This document shows positions 45,936-56,722 of a stretch of DNA of 64,000 nt, in pieces. The stretch is from Nepenthes gracilis. Taxonomy: Eukaryota > Streptophyta > Magnoliopsida > Caryophyllales > Nepenthaceae. The notes below the pieces were generated by a model. It was not told where the DNA came from. It saw only the letters and a list, made by a program, of their open reading frames with translations, and did no database searches. Position numbers and translations under genes: made by a program. Location: contig BSYO01000008.1 of the NCBI GenBank assembly GCA_033239525.1, positions 9,296,150 through 9,360,149 on the forward strand, given 5' to 3'. Position 1 is the stretch's first letter. Each line of letters opens with the position of its first letter.

Positions 45936-46602
45936 AGAGGAGTTATTGTTGTAAGGGATTTTATAGTTAACAATTCTGCAACTAATCCTGGCACTCCTAA
46001 TGTGCGCACATAATTTGCATGAGTGTGAAATACAAAGAAGATTTAAATCGAACACGCCTGAGACATGCGTAAAGAATGCTCGAGTGTGGAATACAGTGAA
46101 GCCTTGTATCGTGCGCTCATGATACATGCTTACTAAAAGCTCATGCATGGAAACAGAAGATCACCCCTAAAGGATTGCTCGTGGACTGCTGATTCAATTG
46201 TACCACACCTAATATGCACATGTGTGCTGATTTGCAGTTTTCTAATTCAAGAAATTTTTAACCCTATTTTTCTTCTACTATATAAATACTTTCTTATGTC
46301 TATCATATTTGTCATATATTGAATGAGTGCTGAATAGTGATGCTTAGGTGAATGAAATGATTTCTTGAAGAAAAAAACTACATATAATTAGAAGATTGAT
46401 TTGCCTTATTTTCTAATCCACAAAATTCTAAAAACCCATTTAACACTCGTTCCAACCCAAGAGTCTTTGGAGTTCTATCATGACATGGACACTGGGTTTC
46501 AAGCAGCGTTTGAAGAATCACTGGCAGTGAAGTTTAGTTTACAAGAAGATCAAAATTAGCCCGATTCCGTAGCTAAAAGCAATATGAAAAGTTCTTTGAT
46601 AA

Positions 46603-46745
46603 GAGTCATGAGTTAAGAGTAAATTTGCTAATATTTAGTACGTTTGTACCACCTAAACTATAAGTTAACATTTTTCATAGTAAATATATCTTTATTGATT
46701 AGAGAAACTATGAAAATTTTACTCAAGAACTGCTTGGTTCTTAGA
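46603..46745 (+). repeat. Repeat shared with 49497-49650 and with the LTR array
   Basis: AGTCATGAGTTAAGAGTAAA, TGTACCACCTAAACTATAAG and GAGAAA.TA.GA recur at 49497-49640. Weaker forms occur at 42205-42330 and 43850-43960 inside LTRs 2 and 3. Confidence 0.82.
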
Positions 46746-46884
46746 TTTTCAGTAGTATTTGGAAATTCACCAGTAGTGAAGCTTGGTTTACAAGAAGATC
46801 ATAATGATTCCGATTATGCAATTGAAAGCAAATAAGGTGGCTTAACCATGAGTAGTTCAAACAGGATGGGAACTACGTAGTGGT

Positions 46885-47190
46885 GATATGTCAGCTCAAG
46901 TTGTAGGCTTCTAAAGTCAACTAGATAGCAGCAAGATATCAGCTCAAGTCGAAGGACTCAGAGTCAATGGGCTAGATGGAAGCGAGATGATGCCTCAAGC
47001 TACTGGCCTCTAGAATCAACTTGCTAGATGCAAGCAAGGCGCCAGCTAAAGTTGCGGACCTCCAGAATCGTCTCACTCAATGCAAGTGAGATGGAAACTC
47101 AAGCTTTAGTTTCTAAGAGTGAAGCAGCTTGAAAGCCATGAGACATAAGCTCATGCTGTAGGCATCTAGATCTGAACCACATGAATTTTG
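46885..47190. repeat. Tandem repeat, period 51-52 bp, about six degenerate units
   Basis: Units begin at 46885, 46935, 46986, 47038, 47090 and 47142 with GAT/GAC words. Each carries a CTCAAG-like core, a CTTCTA/CCTCTAGA-like middle and a GCAAG end. The period is very regular although the bases are diverged. Confidence 0.85.
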
Positions 47191-47868
47191 GTGGATAAAA
47201 GCCCAAGCTGAATGTAGTTTTCAGCCCTTATCCACTATATTTAACTGCATTGATCGGTAGTTTTTGGGAGCTTCTTAGTTGCTTCTTTGTATAAAAGAAG
47301 TTAGGGGGTGAGATTAGTGAGGTAGTGGAGATAGAGAGGTGTTAAAAAAATTGGCCAATGCAAAATTCAAGTTAGTCTATTTGGAGTTAATATTAAACAC
47401 AAGAGAGAGCTATCTCATAGTCTGTAAAATTTTTTTGTTCATATTTTAGTGATCCACTTAGAAAAACAAGATGGAGTTTGGATAGCTGCGTTTCAGCATA
47501 TCTAAGAACTATCCTAATTGGTCACATATTCATAGTCAGTCATCCAAGGATAGCATGTCTATTTGTGGGTTTGTAAATTGACAATTTTTATATAGTGAAT
47601 TTTGAAGTTGGTCATTGATAGCCCAAAGGTTTTCTCAACGCACGTTCGTTTCCCCTCGTCACCAAATCCTATATTGTTTGCTTAATTGCCATTTCATTTC
47701 TGTATGCATGTATGGAAGTGGTGATAAATTAATTGTGACTATCTAGACTGATAATTGCTTTATGTATATTGAAATTATAAGTTTGTTTAATTTACACTTC
47801 TGTGTTGCAATATCTGTTCACCCACTCTAGGTATTCGTGGGTCTTAACTTTGTTTTCTCATTAGGTAT

Positions 47869-48124
47869 GGAGATGGAGTAGGAAGACTCCAACGTATAAG
47901 GAAATGACTTAGGTCAAGTGTTCCACTCAAGAACACAACCTGACTCTTGAGGTAGACCACTTGGCTCTAAGAATGTTGATGATTCAATCCAAGTGCTAGA
48001 TGAGAACATGCTTGTTAGATGGTAAGGTGATTTCATTTATACCAATTTGGCTTCTGATGTATGGCTCATTAGACACTCCCCAAAATTGATGACTTGCTTG
48101 TACTTTTCTATAAATTAAACCTAG
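47869..48124. other. DNA upstream of the LON2 exon, likely LON2 intron
   Basis: It ends in TAAATTAAACCTAG, a splice-acceptor form directly before LON2 homology. No protein match is visible upstream of that. Confidence 0.4.
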
Positions 48125-49494
48125 ATGAGAACAATAAAAGAGGAACTTTGGGACAATGTTAATGATGAGGATGAAGTGACTACTCTTGAAATAAAGATGT
48201 AAAATGCAGGAATGCCATCAAATATTTGGAAGCATGCACAAAGGGAGTTAAGGTATGACTTGACTTTTTTGTTATGTTAGACGTTGAAGTTTGCTTAGGT
48301 TACTTTTATTAGCTTTAATTATAATCTCATTCTTCTAAGATGCACATGGATGGTTAGTCTAGTGTGTTGCGGTTTTGTTAACATTAATGCACTTGATCTA
48401 TTAATAGGGTTTTGACATTCTTATTAGATGGTTACATTTTTACATTTTGTTTTGCTGCTCGACTATGAATACTGTGGATTAATTCTGACTTCTTATCATG
48501 GGATATCAAGATTCTAAGATATTGTGTTTCTATCACTTTTTACAAATAAATTTCAATCTGGCTTTGGATATACTATTGAATTAAATGGCATAGTAAGACA
48601 GCTCTTCAAAATTATCACCTTCTACCTTTTTTCTCATTTTAATGACTCCTGTTTGCATGCTTGTCTATAGTAATCCTCATCTATCCCATTCCCATCCATG
48701 TTGTTACTTATGTGATCATTGTTTTGTTTAAAATGGGTAGATATTTTCTTCTTTGATTTTATCTATTATGAGAAATCTAGTTTTACGGGTGCTAATGATG
48801 CGGATAAATGCTCAGAAAATAAAAGGAACAACTTGTATGAATAGTTCATTAATGTGCTTGGAAAGTAAATTAGTTGCACATTTGATATCTTATGTTGGCG
48901 GAGGAATTAATGCCATTCGCACATCGATCATTGCAATTGACTTGTCAAAGATACCTAACATACTGAACCTACCAAAACAAATTCTGGAAAACAGTCTTCC
49001 ACCATCTCTTTATTTGTTAAGTAATTTGCTACCTATTCTTGCCTTGGGCTGAAAAACTTTTCGGTTAGTTTGTTACAGAGGAAGGTTGAAGTTGAAAGTT
49101 TCTTTTTATCCTGCCTCTCATTGATCGTCAAGACACCATCATTGTAGTAAAGCAAGGGTTGAATAGCTTAGCTATATTGAACTTTGAATGATTTCATTAG
49201 CCTCCATTAGACTATTAAACTTCTAATTCTTTCACTTTGTAGATGTTTTAAACCTGGTCTTTCAATTTACAATTCTTGCCTTTAAAAATTTTACTTGCCC
49301 AGACTAATAGGGATATTTTTGCTGCTCCTAATGAGTTTCATATCAAATTTAACTCAGGAGGCTTAAGAAGATACGGCCTCAGCGACAAAGATATATTAGT
49401 TCATTTATTTACTTGGAGCTTCTTGCCGATCTCCCATGGCAGAAAATGAGCAAAAAGCATGAATTGGACTTAACAGCAGCAAAAGAGCATCTTA
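48125..49494 (+). pseudogene. LON2: LON2 (peroxisomal Lon protease) fragment with its intron
   Basis: Two exons of a plant LON2-type ATP-dependent protease gene. Exon A is 48125-48252 (MRTIKEELWDNVNDEDEV ... NAGMPSNIWKHAQREL); exon B starts at 49358 (RRLKKIRPQRQRY, YLELLADLPWQK, KHELDLTAAKEHL). They are separated by an intron that keeps AAG|GTATGA and AACTCAG borders, and the frame is kept across it. This region lies in the N-terminal/linker part just before the AAA+ ATPase. The P-loop, sensor and Ser-Lys protease dyad are all absent. Exon A carries a stop (TAA at 48200) where the family has glutamine. Having an intron, it was copied from DNA or unspliced RNA. It lies inside an LTR-like insertion and cannot encode a protease. 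Confidence 0.88.
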
Positions 49495-49496
49495 AA

Positions 49497-49650
49497 GGTC
49501 ATGAGTTAAGAGTAAATTAACTAATATTTAACATATCTGTACCACCTAAACTATAAGTTGATTTTTTTATAGTAGATCTATTTTTACGAGTTGGAGAAAT
49601 TTAGAGGATTTTATGCAAAAAACTACTTGATTCTTAAGGTTTCCCTTAAT
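49497..49650 (+). repeat. Second copy of the 46603-46745 repeat, abutting the LON2 fragment
   Basis: It starts exactly where LON2 homology ends (CATCTTAAAG|GTCATGAG). Spacing between the copies is about 2.9 kb. Confidence 0.82.
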
Positions 49651-49867
49651 CACCAATCCTTATGTTAAGATATTTTTTTACACTACATTTACTACTTTAA
49701 TTGATAATGAGTATTATGATAGATAATTGATTAGTATTTGCTATATTTAGAATTAAATACTCTTTACGTGTATCAAGTATTTGAATATTTTATATTTCTG
49801 CGTAATTGTAGTGTCCGAACTATAGTACATTAGGGACTATTTATTTTTGTTAATTGCTAAGGAAGGC

Positions 49868-50995
49868 AATGGGATGAGGATAACCAAAAGGAAGTAAAGA
49901 TGAAAAAAATAAAAGTACTATAAGATTTGACAACATTGCAAGACAAATAATTTTTTTTTTAAAAAAGTGAAGACCCAAAAAAATAGAACAAAAAAATCTC
50001 TAAATGAATCCAAAGACTAGAGTATGTAATGTGTTTTAGGTTAACTTAAGATCCAAAGAGGGACAAAACAATATATAAGGAGGCATCTTGGTGGGATATA
50101 AAGTGGCAAGGGAAAAAGATAGAGAGATCTAGGTTATATTAGATGTATAAAAGAAGAATATAACAAAATATTAATAAAAGAAAATGGCGTAACAAAAAGA
50201 TGATGAAGTAATTTTAATGACCACACAATGAAATACAATAGAATGCCTAAATATAGAAATCAGTGAGGAAAATTTAAAGATGTCCGTAAAAATAGAGTTC
50301 AAAAAGTTGAGTATATACTTAAAAAGATTAAAAATGATAAATAAATAGCACCAAATATAGTATCTAAATAAGCTTGGATATATTTTGGAATGTATGGCCC
50401 AAACTAGTCAACTAACTTATTTAATATGGTCTAAGGAACAAAGAGAATGTAATATGAATGGAGGAAAAGCATTTTAATTCCTGTTTGTATAAAGAAAGAG
50501 ATATGCAAAGTTTTACTAATTATTGGGTATTGAATTAAATGTTAACTATGAAACCTGGAAACGTGCAACTGAACAAAAACTAAGGCAAGAGACGAACGTG
50601 TCTGAAAATAAATTTGGTTTTATAATGGGGCGCTCAACCACTAAAGTTATGTATCTTTTGAGAAGATTACTAAAAAAGTTTCAGGAAAAAAAAAAAAATA
50701 TATTTACATATACATTTAGTGATCTATCTTATCTAGTGGGCATAAGCTGACATTTCAAGAACGTCTCATGGTCAGTTTTAGAAAAGAAAGAAGCAAATAA
50801 AAAAAATATATAGATGTAATCAGAGGTGTATAAGCAAGGCAACAACTGGTATTAGAACTATAGGAGAAATACCAAGAACGTTTATACTACGATAGGAGTG
50901 CAAAAAAAGTTTATTTTGAGTGCTAACCTATTTACTTTAATTTTAACTGAACTCAAACGAGATGTTTAAGATATGGTCTTTGATGAATGTGATTT
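49868..50995 (+). pseudogene. RTE-type LINE, linker and reverse transcriptase part
   Basis: It resumes the element interrupted at 45935: WDEDNQKEVKMKK; LGTKEGQ-like and CIKEEYNKILIKENGV (50050-50180); then YEWRKSILIPV (50455-50490), ENKFGFIMGRSTTKVMYLL (50605-50660) and KKFQEKKK. These match plant RTE RT (E-W-R-x-S-x-L-I-P-V-Y-K-N-K; E-N-Q-F-G-F-M-P-G-R-S-T). The catalytic F-A-D-D region and the 3' end are missing; the sequence changes to a Tat-type element near 51030. Confidence 0.85.
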
Positions 50996-51032
50996 GCAAT
51001 ATTTTGAGTTCTAATCCTTTACTCTATACTAG

Positions 51033-51430
51033 GAATTGAAGAAATGATCCCGGTAAAGATCGGACTGCCTAGCCTCAAGGTCAAGAGCTTCAATCTGCTC
51101 ACTAACTCCCAACAACTAAAACAGCATCTTGACCTGCTCAAAGAAGCCAGGGATGCAGCCAAGATGTGTACGGAAGCTTATCAGCAATGAATCGCTCAGT
51201 AATACAATAAAAAGGTGAAAGCGTGCTAATTCGAGGTGAGGGACCTCGTTTGGTGAAGCATAGAGGACCCTAGCAAGAATGCCAATAGGAACGAGTTCTT
51301 CCCAAACTGGGAGGGGACGTTCCTTGTCTCAGTGATTCTCCAAAGCGATGCGTACAAGCTATACACCCAAGAAGAAAAACTGGTCCCAAGGATATGGAAC
51401 GCCACCCATCTCAAAAAATATTACCAATGA
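51033..51430 (+). pseudogene. Tat-type integrase C-terminal end
   Basis: It reads EEMIPVKIGLPSLKVKSFN, LDLLKEARDAAKMCTEAYQQ, YNKKVKA, FEVRDLVW, FFPNWEGTFLV, DAYKLYTQE and WNATHLKKYYQ, then a stop at 51428-51430. This matches the C-terminal tail of Tat/Athila-like polyproteins (N-W-E-G-P-Y, W-N-A-x-H-L-K-K-Y-Y). Two or three stops interrupt it. Confidence 0.87.
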
Positions 51431-52429
51431 CTCCTTCGAATCTAGGTAAGTCTGACATGTATCATTAGGAATACTTATAAAAGATAATACATTTCAGTTA
51501 ATAAAATAATTGTTTGTTTAATTTTTATTTGTCCATATGAGTGCTTGCATGTCATTGCATAAGATCAGATGGCCTAGACTGCCCCTAGATCAGGTGAAAA
51601 CACTTTACCTGCTGACCACCCTGCTAGGTAAGACCCAAACCTCGACTTCTATAGCCGAGCAGCCCAAGCGCGGTCGAATGTCATGGCCAGGGGGCTCGCA
51701 AATGAAAGTCAGACCTCCCCATGTACGCTACCATAACAAACCCTAAGGGACTTTCTTAGCATGTGTGCAACAATTCCCTCCAATAGGGACGAGCACCATC
51801 AGTCAATAATAGTCAGCAGACTAGAATCAGACGCGTAAAAGCAATGACGTCCCTCAAGTGGGACCGTGCACTAGCGGTTTCTCTCGAACGACGACCTCGA
51901 CTTTGCCAAAGCTCGATGACTACGGCTATGAAACCCAGTCGACCCTAGTGAGGCATACCAACAAACGTGTGATGACGTCCACTCGCAGGAAAGAGTACCA
52001 TCCCACAAATTCGAGGTGCAACGGCTTCCTCTTGCAGAAATGAGCATAATTAGACCCCTGCATCCTCACCAAGCCTGGTGACGATAGCAACAATGTTCAG
52101 TCGGCAAACAGAACCAGTGATGGGACAATAATAGATCTAGTTGTTTATTAAAGTGTTGATATGTACAAAGAAGGCATGCCAACCAGCAATCAAGTACAAC
52201 TGCCTGCCTACATACAATCATTTTCCTAAGAGGCAAAGCTCCCCGATGGACGTGGTGAAAGCTCCATGATCGACCATGAGAAATTCATCAAATCAGACCT
52301 GCGCAGTGCTACAATGTTCGAAATACCTTAAAGAAAAGTCAAAAGCGAGCAAAAACATGATCCACCGAAGAGGAAAAAGCCGTCTCAAAACTTGCCGCTC
52401 AGCAAAGGTCTAACCACTCCAGGGCTAGT
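51431..52429. other. Tat element spacer between pol and antisense ORF
   Basis: No protein resemblance in either strand. It includes GC-rich stretches consistent with the internal non-coding region of this element type. Confidence 0.5.
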
Positions 52430-54280
52430 TCGGGCGCTTAGCTTGTTTGTGAGTTGTGCGCACCGGTCTCGAAGATCAACGAGGCACTACTTGGCCCCAC
52501 GGAGCTCGTCCTCAAGAAAGGCGATTCGATCCAGGGCCCAAAACTTCTCCTCTGTGAGCTCTTGGAATCTCGCCTTAAGTTCGGACAGCTCAAGGTTGAG
52601 GCGAGCCGCCTACTCTTCCATCTCTCTAAGTGCGGTCAGATCAATGTACGTCTGCGACAAGCGCAAGATCTTGGCATCCCGCTGACGCATCATGGCATCC
52701 CACTGGCGGAGACAAGCCTCCATCAAACGGAGTTGCTCTCGTGGCTGCAAGCGAAAAGCAGGCAGTTAGATGAAAACAACTGGGGTGAGAAAGGAGAGGT
52801 AGCAAGATCCATATCTCAGTAAAACGTCGTTCCTCCATAGGTGGTTTTGGAGAAGACTCAGGTAATGAAGCCGAAGGCAAAGCACTCAAGTTCTCCTAGG
52901 CAGCAAATGCCGCAAACACCAACTAGGGCATCTCTTGAGCAGCGCCGCCCTCAAGACCATTCTCGACATGTGCCTTGGCTGCCCGGACGTCTCTCGGCTC
53001 CTCACTAGGCAAACGGATGCCGTACTTGATTAGGGTTGGAGCCCAGGCAGGCTCACCCAAATCACCAGCTTGGCCATCATCAGCTCCTGCCGTAGAAGCA
53101 ACAGGAAGCTCCACTAGATCCAAGCCGGGAGGCAAAAAAGGGACAGGGTCCAATTTCCCAAGCGACTCGCCATCCCCCCACATGATGTCCTTGACAGCGT
53201 CACCCTCTGGCTCATTCACAATCATCTCCCTCACAACTTGGTCACCTTACGCCACCTCCCCAACAAAAACAATGGAAGGCGAAGAGACGTATTCCTTAGG
53301 AGACAAGGGGATAGAGATCGAGACATTGCGCTTAGCCGCCGCTAAGGTGTCAATCGGCTCTACCAGTCCACCCTCCATACGACTATGGGTATCCCTGATA
53401 GGGACAACCGGAGGCTCACCATCCACAACGGGAGAACCCGGCTCATCAGTAACCACCAAACGTGAAGATTCTCTCACAGGCTAGCAAGACGCCTTTGCGT
53501 AGACAGCCTTAATTTTCCTAACTTCCTCCAAAACAGGAAGAGGAGAGGACAGCTCGGCTCCGCTAGATAGCCCTTCAGGAGAGTCGTGGATGACCAGATC
53601 TTTCTGCCTTCTTTTGGGGTGGTGAAGAGGCGTTTCGGGGACCTCTTCATCACTCTTCATCACCTCCTTCCACCCTTGCCTCCCACTCGACTCTCTTGAA
53701 TGCCTATCTGGTGAGCCAATCGCAAATGTGTCACAAGTTGGCGGCGTTGTCCTCAACCAGCCTTCACCGCCCAAGAGCCATCCGTTCTCCCTCCTTCATA
53801 ACGTCGCTGGTGTAGACATAGTTAGCTTTGCTCCACTTGTTCGAGATACACCACTCAAAGCAGACTGCCAAATAGAAGAAGCAGTCCTTCTAATTCTTTA
53901 ACGAGTCAGGGTTTTTCCCGCTTATTTTGTACCTAAGGCAAAAGACCACTTTCACTCCCCGAGCGTCCAAAGAAAGTCCCTTAGTGCAACAAAAATGCAC
54001 AAAAAACAAGGTATCGAAGAGCGTTGGGATGGAAGTGAGCCATGGGGATCTCCAACATCCTCAGGATCTCACTTAGCTCCTTTGCGAACGTGATGCAAAG
54101 ACCGGCCTCCAAATGCTCCTTATAAATGGTGATAAACCCTGAGGGAGGGTTGCAAGCCATATCATCGACCTCAGGGAGAACATAAGGAATGCTATCAGGG
54201 ATATTATACCTCTTATACAGAGATACCACATCCCCACAGGTCAGGACGGATGAAATCGCAGCAACACCCCGAGAAGCCAT
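52430..54280 (-). pseudogene. Antisense ORF of the Tat element (gypsy-type transposon domain, PF04195-like)
   Basis: On the minus strand, an ATG at 54278-54280 starts MASRGVAAISSVLTCGDVV. Then come LYKRYNIPDSIPYVLPE, IYKEHLEAGLCITFAKELS and MLEIPMAHFHPNALRYLVF, the pattern of the putative gypsy-type transposon domain found in plant Tat elements. After frame breaks it continues with acidic, proline/serine-rich stretches (53250-53770). It ends in a charged coiled coil (MMRQRDAKILRLSQTYIDL, LELSELKARFQELTEEK, FLEDELRGAK) near 52500-52720. Several frameshifts and stops make it dead. The function of this ORF in intact elements is not established. Confidence 0.8.
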
Positions 54281-54363
54281 GAAGACGAGAGGCAAAGAAA
54301 AGATGGATTAGGGCAGAGCAATTCGAAGAGTGAAAAGGTGCAGAAGCAACATGGGGCCAACAC

Positions 54364-54371
54364 TTAAATAG
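54364..54371 (-). promoter_or_regulatory. Possible TATA box of the antisense ORF
   Basis: Minus-strand CTATTTAA lies about 85 bp upstream of the antisense ORF start codon, a plausible distance for a TATA box with a short 5' UTR. Position alone supports it. Confidence 0.35.
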
Positions 54372-55839
54372 CCGAAACACTAGCCCTAAGACGGCGTAGC
54401 ATGAGGTATCCAAGAGGTGCGTCCCCATGATGGCTGTGACGTGCCCTCACCACAGAGTGCTGTGGCACATTAGTCCGCCAGCTCAGTTATGACGACTAAC
54501 GCAACGCCTCCCTGTGTAGCCCACGGACAGCTGGCAACCCAAGCGCTTGCGTAAAAAAGGCCAGCGGCGCCACACAAGTAATGATACCCTAACATGCCAT
54601 CTCTCAAGAAATGGGGGACTGATAACTTTGACAGCCCTAAGACCGATCAAAATGATGTGTGTCCCAGTCAAGTGCTCAGGACTGATCATGACAGAGTGGG
54701 TTATTAGCATTTTGGACCGCCATTTTATTAGAAACCATACAATGAGAAACAACAATCACGCGCACCAACTATTTGAAACAAACAAGAATATTGGAGCCAC
54801 ACAATGTAAAGATAAGTAATGCTCAAGTAGTTCCATTCATTGATTCATTTTACAAAGTACATGCTTTCAACAGCAAACGTACAACATGAAAGAAAAATGA
54901 AAATACATGAAGCAGTGACCCGACTACGACCCTCCAACTAGTCTTCAGGATGGGTGATTGCAAGAGACAAACCTCTTTGCTGACTGCCCCGCCGAGAGGA
55001 TGAAACTACGGTTAGCGCATACAAGAAGCTCGTATTGTTCTAGCAAGAAAGGGCGCACAAAAATCCTTGCCTGAGGGGCAACCACCTCAAAGCCATCCAC
55101 CGAAACCCGTCAAAGTCCCCAAGGCCATGAGCCTCCATGAAACCCAGCGCAGTGACAACAACTCAGGTTCGACATGAATGCAAAGAAGAAAAGGCTCCTA
55201 TTAAAGGCTACCAACGATTGAACAGTCCTAGGAGCCGTAGAAGAACAGTGTCTCCCTGAAACAAGTTGGGGGGCCTAGCATCTCCCCTCCAGGGCCTGAG
55301 ACATCTCTCCTTCAAAGCGGTAACAGAGAGGACTACCCAGCGTCGGCAACCGCCTGAACCAAGGTCTTCACTCGCCTAGTGTGAGTTTAGGCCTAGGCCG
55401 AATGCAAAAGAGGGAAACCAAAATAACATCCCATTCAAAAGAGGGGAGCCAAGGACTTCAAGGACATCCTTAGCTTCAAACATCGGGGAAGAACTCCCTC
55501 CGACTCCAGCAAATGGCTAAGTAGGCTCCATGCCAGTTCCAAACTATCACATCGCTTGGCTGGTCAAGACAATTCGTGAGGCAAGGCATAGGGGCCCCCT
55601 CCATTTATAGTCGGAAGGAGGTTGACCAGCATTAAACTAAGAAGATGACGCTGATGTCAAAAAGTCACCAAGTTTCGAGAATCACCCCAAATCCTGCTGG
55701 AAACAACGAATCAAATCCTACTGCCCTAAGCAGCGAATCCGCAAAATGCTTGGGGAAGCACGCGTGCAAACCTACAGCTAGCATTCCATCAATGAACATG
55801 CCGAGAGTCAACAAATCAATCCTCCGGCATAGGGGCTAG
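54372..55839. other. Non-coding region of the Tat element, ending in a polypurine tract
   Basis: No conserved protein in either strand. GGCATAGGGGCTAG at 55826-55839 directly precedes the LTR start and is the likely plus-strand primer. Confidence 0.55.
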
Positions 55840-56722
55840 TGATGGGTCCGACAGATCCTCAGCCGGCCTAGAGCACAGCCCAAAGAGGAAGCAATGGCCA
55901 AGCAAGCGTCCGCTTGAGAACAAGTCCTAGGAAGCGCGGCGTCGGTAGGAGGAAAGCCCAAATCACAGTGGCCTATCAGGAAATCTGTCGAAACGAAGGC
56001 CCAAGCAACGGTGTGCGTGGTCCAAACGGGTAGACCTAGAACCGCTCAATGGAGAGTGGGCGATTAGGGTTGCATGCAGTGCGGCCCCCATGATTGTCCC
56101 TCCCACACGGCCATCTACGACTCTGATAGTATAGCATGTGCGGGTGAGGAGAACTAACTACATGTGGCCACGACAGCTGTTCTGGCAGTCGAGTAAATAT
56201 TAGCAAGGTATCTACCAGCGCAACGTATCACTCCAAGAAGGCAAACACAACTCTCCAACATTTCCAAGAAAAACCATGATTACCATACTTGCCTCGCGGC
56301 ATGCTCAAGGAAAGAGCTCAATCGATCCTCTAGGGCAACAAACATCTAACTTCAATTCTATAAATCCATCTTCTATTCCATGGGGAAAGGAAAAAAAAAA
56401 AGAATTTCTGCCTTCAAGCGTCCCTAAAGTATCAAACTGTTTTCTTTCAAACCATTCTACCCTTGAGTGCGTCATTTCTCAAGCCACTCAGCTTATGAGT
56501 GCCCGCTATCTCCAAAGTTGCTCCCCCCTGAGCGCATCTCTTGGAGCTCAGTCCTCCATGACACACTCAATCCTCCATTTCTAACGTGCATCCGCACCTT
56601 CCCTTTACATTTTCCTGTCTTTCTATCCTGCCAAGAAAGATTTCTAATTTAAATATCGAAAGATATATTGAGGAGTGAGTTCCACCATCCTCTAACCTCT
56701 TATTTGTTTGTTGTGGTGTGCA
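55840..56722 (+). repeat. 3' LTR of the Tat element (right end approximate)
   Basis: It starts TGATGGGTCCGACAG after the purine tract. The proposed end is GTGGTGTGCA at 56722 (TG...CA). The right border is inferred from composition: the GC-rich style gives way to strongly AT-rich DNA soon after. The partner LTR is not in the window. Confidence 0.6.

Larger units (their letters stand above)
45936..49867. mobile_element. 3.9-kb insertion in the RTE LINE, LTR-like, carrying a LON2 fragment
   Basis: The RTE reading frame stops at 45935 and resumes at 49868 with no large part missing, so the DNA between is an insertion. It contains a TATATAAATAC promoter-like box at 46281, a 51-52 bp tandem repeat, and an LTR-like 3' end near 47820-47870 that aligns with the LTR ends of the array at 40-43 kb (TATTCGTGGGTC...TTTTCTCATT). 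A two-exon LON2 gene fragment follows, then a second copy of the 46603-46745 repeat at 49497-49650. The exact termini and a target-site duplication were not identified. Confidence 0.62.
51033..56722 (+). mobile_element. Tat/Ogre-like Ty3/gypsy element, 3' half
   Basis: The element is cut on the left inside integrase. It keeps the end of pol (51033-51430), an antisense ORF (52430-54280), a long non-coding stretch, a purine tract (GGCATAGGGGCTAG, 55826-55839) and a 3' LTR (55840 to about 56722). This arrangement, with an extra reverse-oriented ORF between pol and the 3' LTR, is known from the Tat lineage of plant gypsy elements. The sequence is visibly GC-richer than its surroundings. It truncates the RTE LINE on its left. 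Confidence 0.85.

Noticed and set aside
46885..47190. CRISPR-like array
   Set aside because: The units are contiguous degenerate tandem repeats without unique spacers, in plant DNA.
48753..49052. 99-codon frame as an extra LON2 exon
   Set aside because: It lies inside the LON2 intron and has no Lon protease similarity; exon A joins exon B directly in phase.
52975..53484. 169-codon open frame on the plus strand
   Set aside because: It is the shadow of the proline/serine-rich part of the Tat antisense ORF on the other strand; it has no family resemblance, and the GC-rich composition keeps both strands open.
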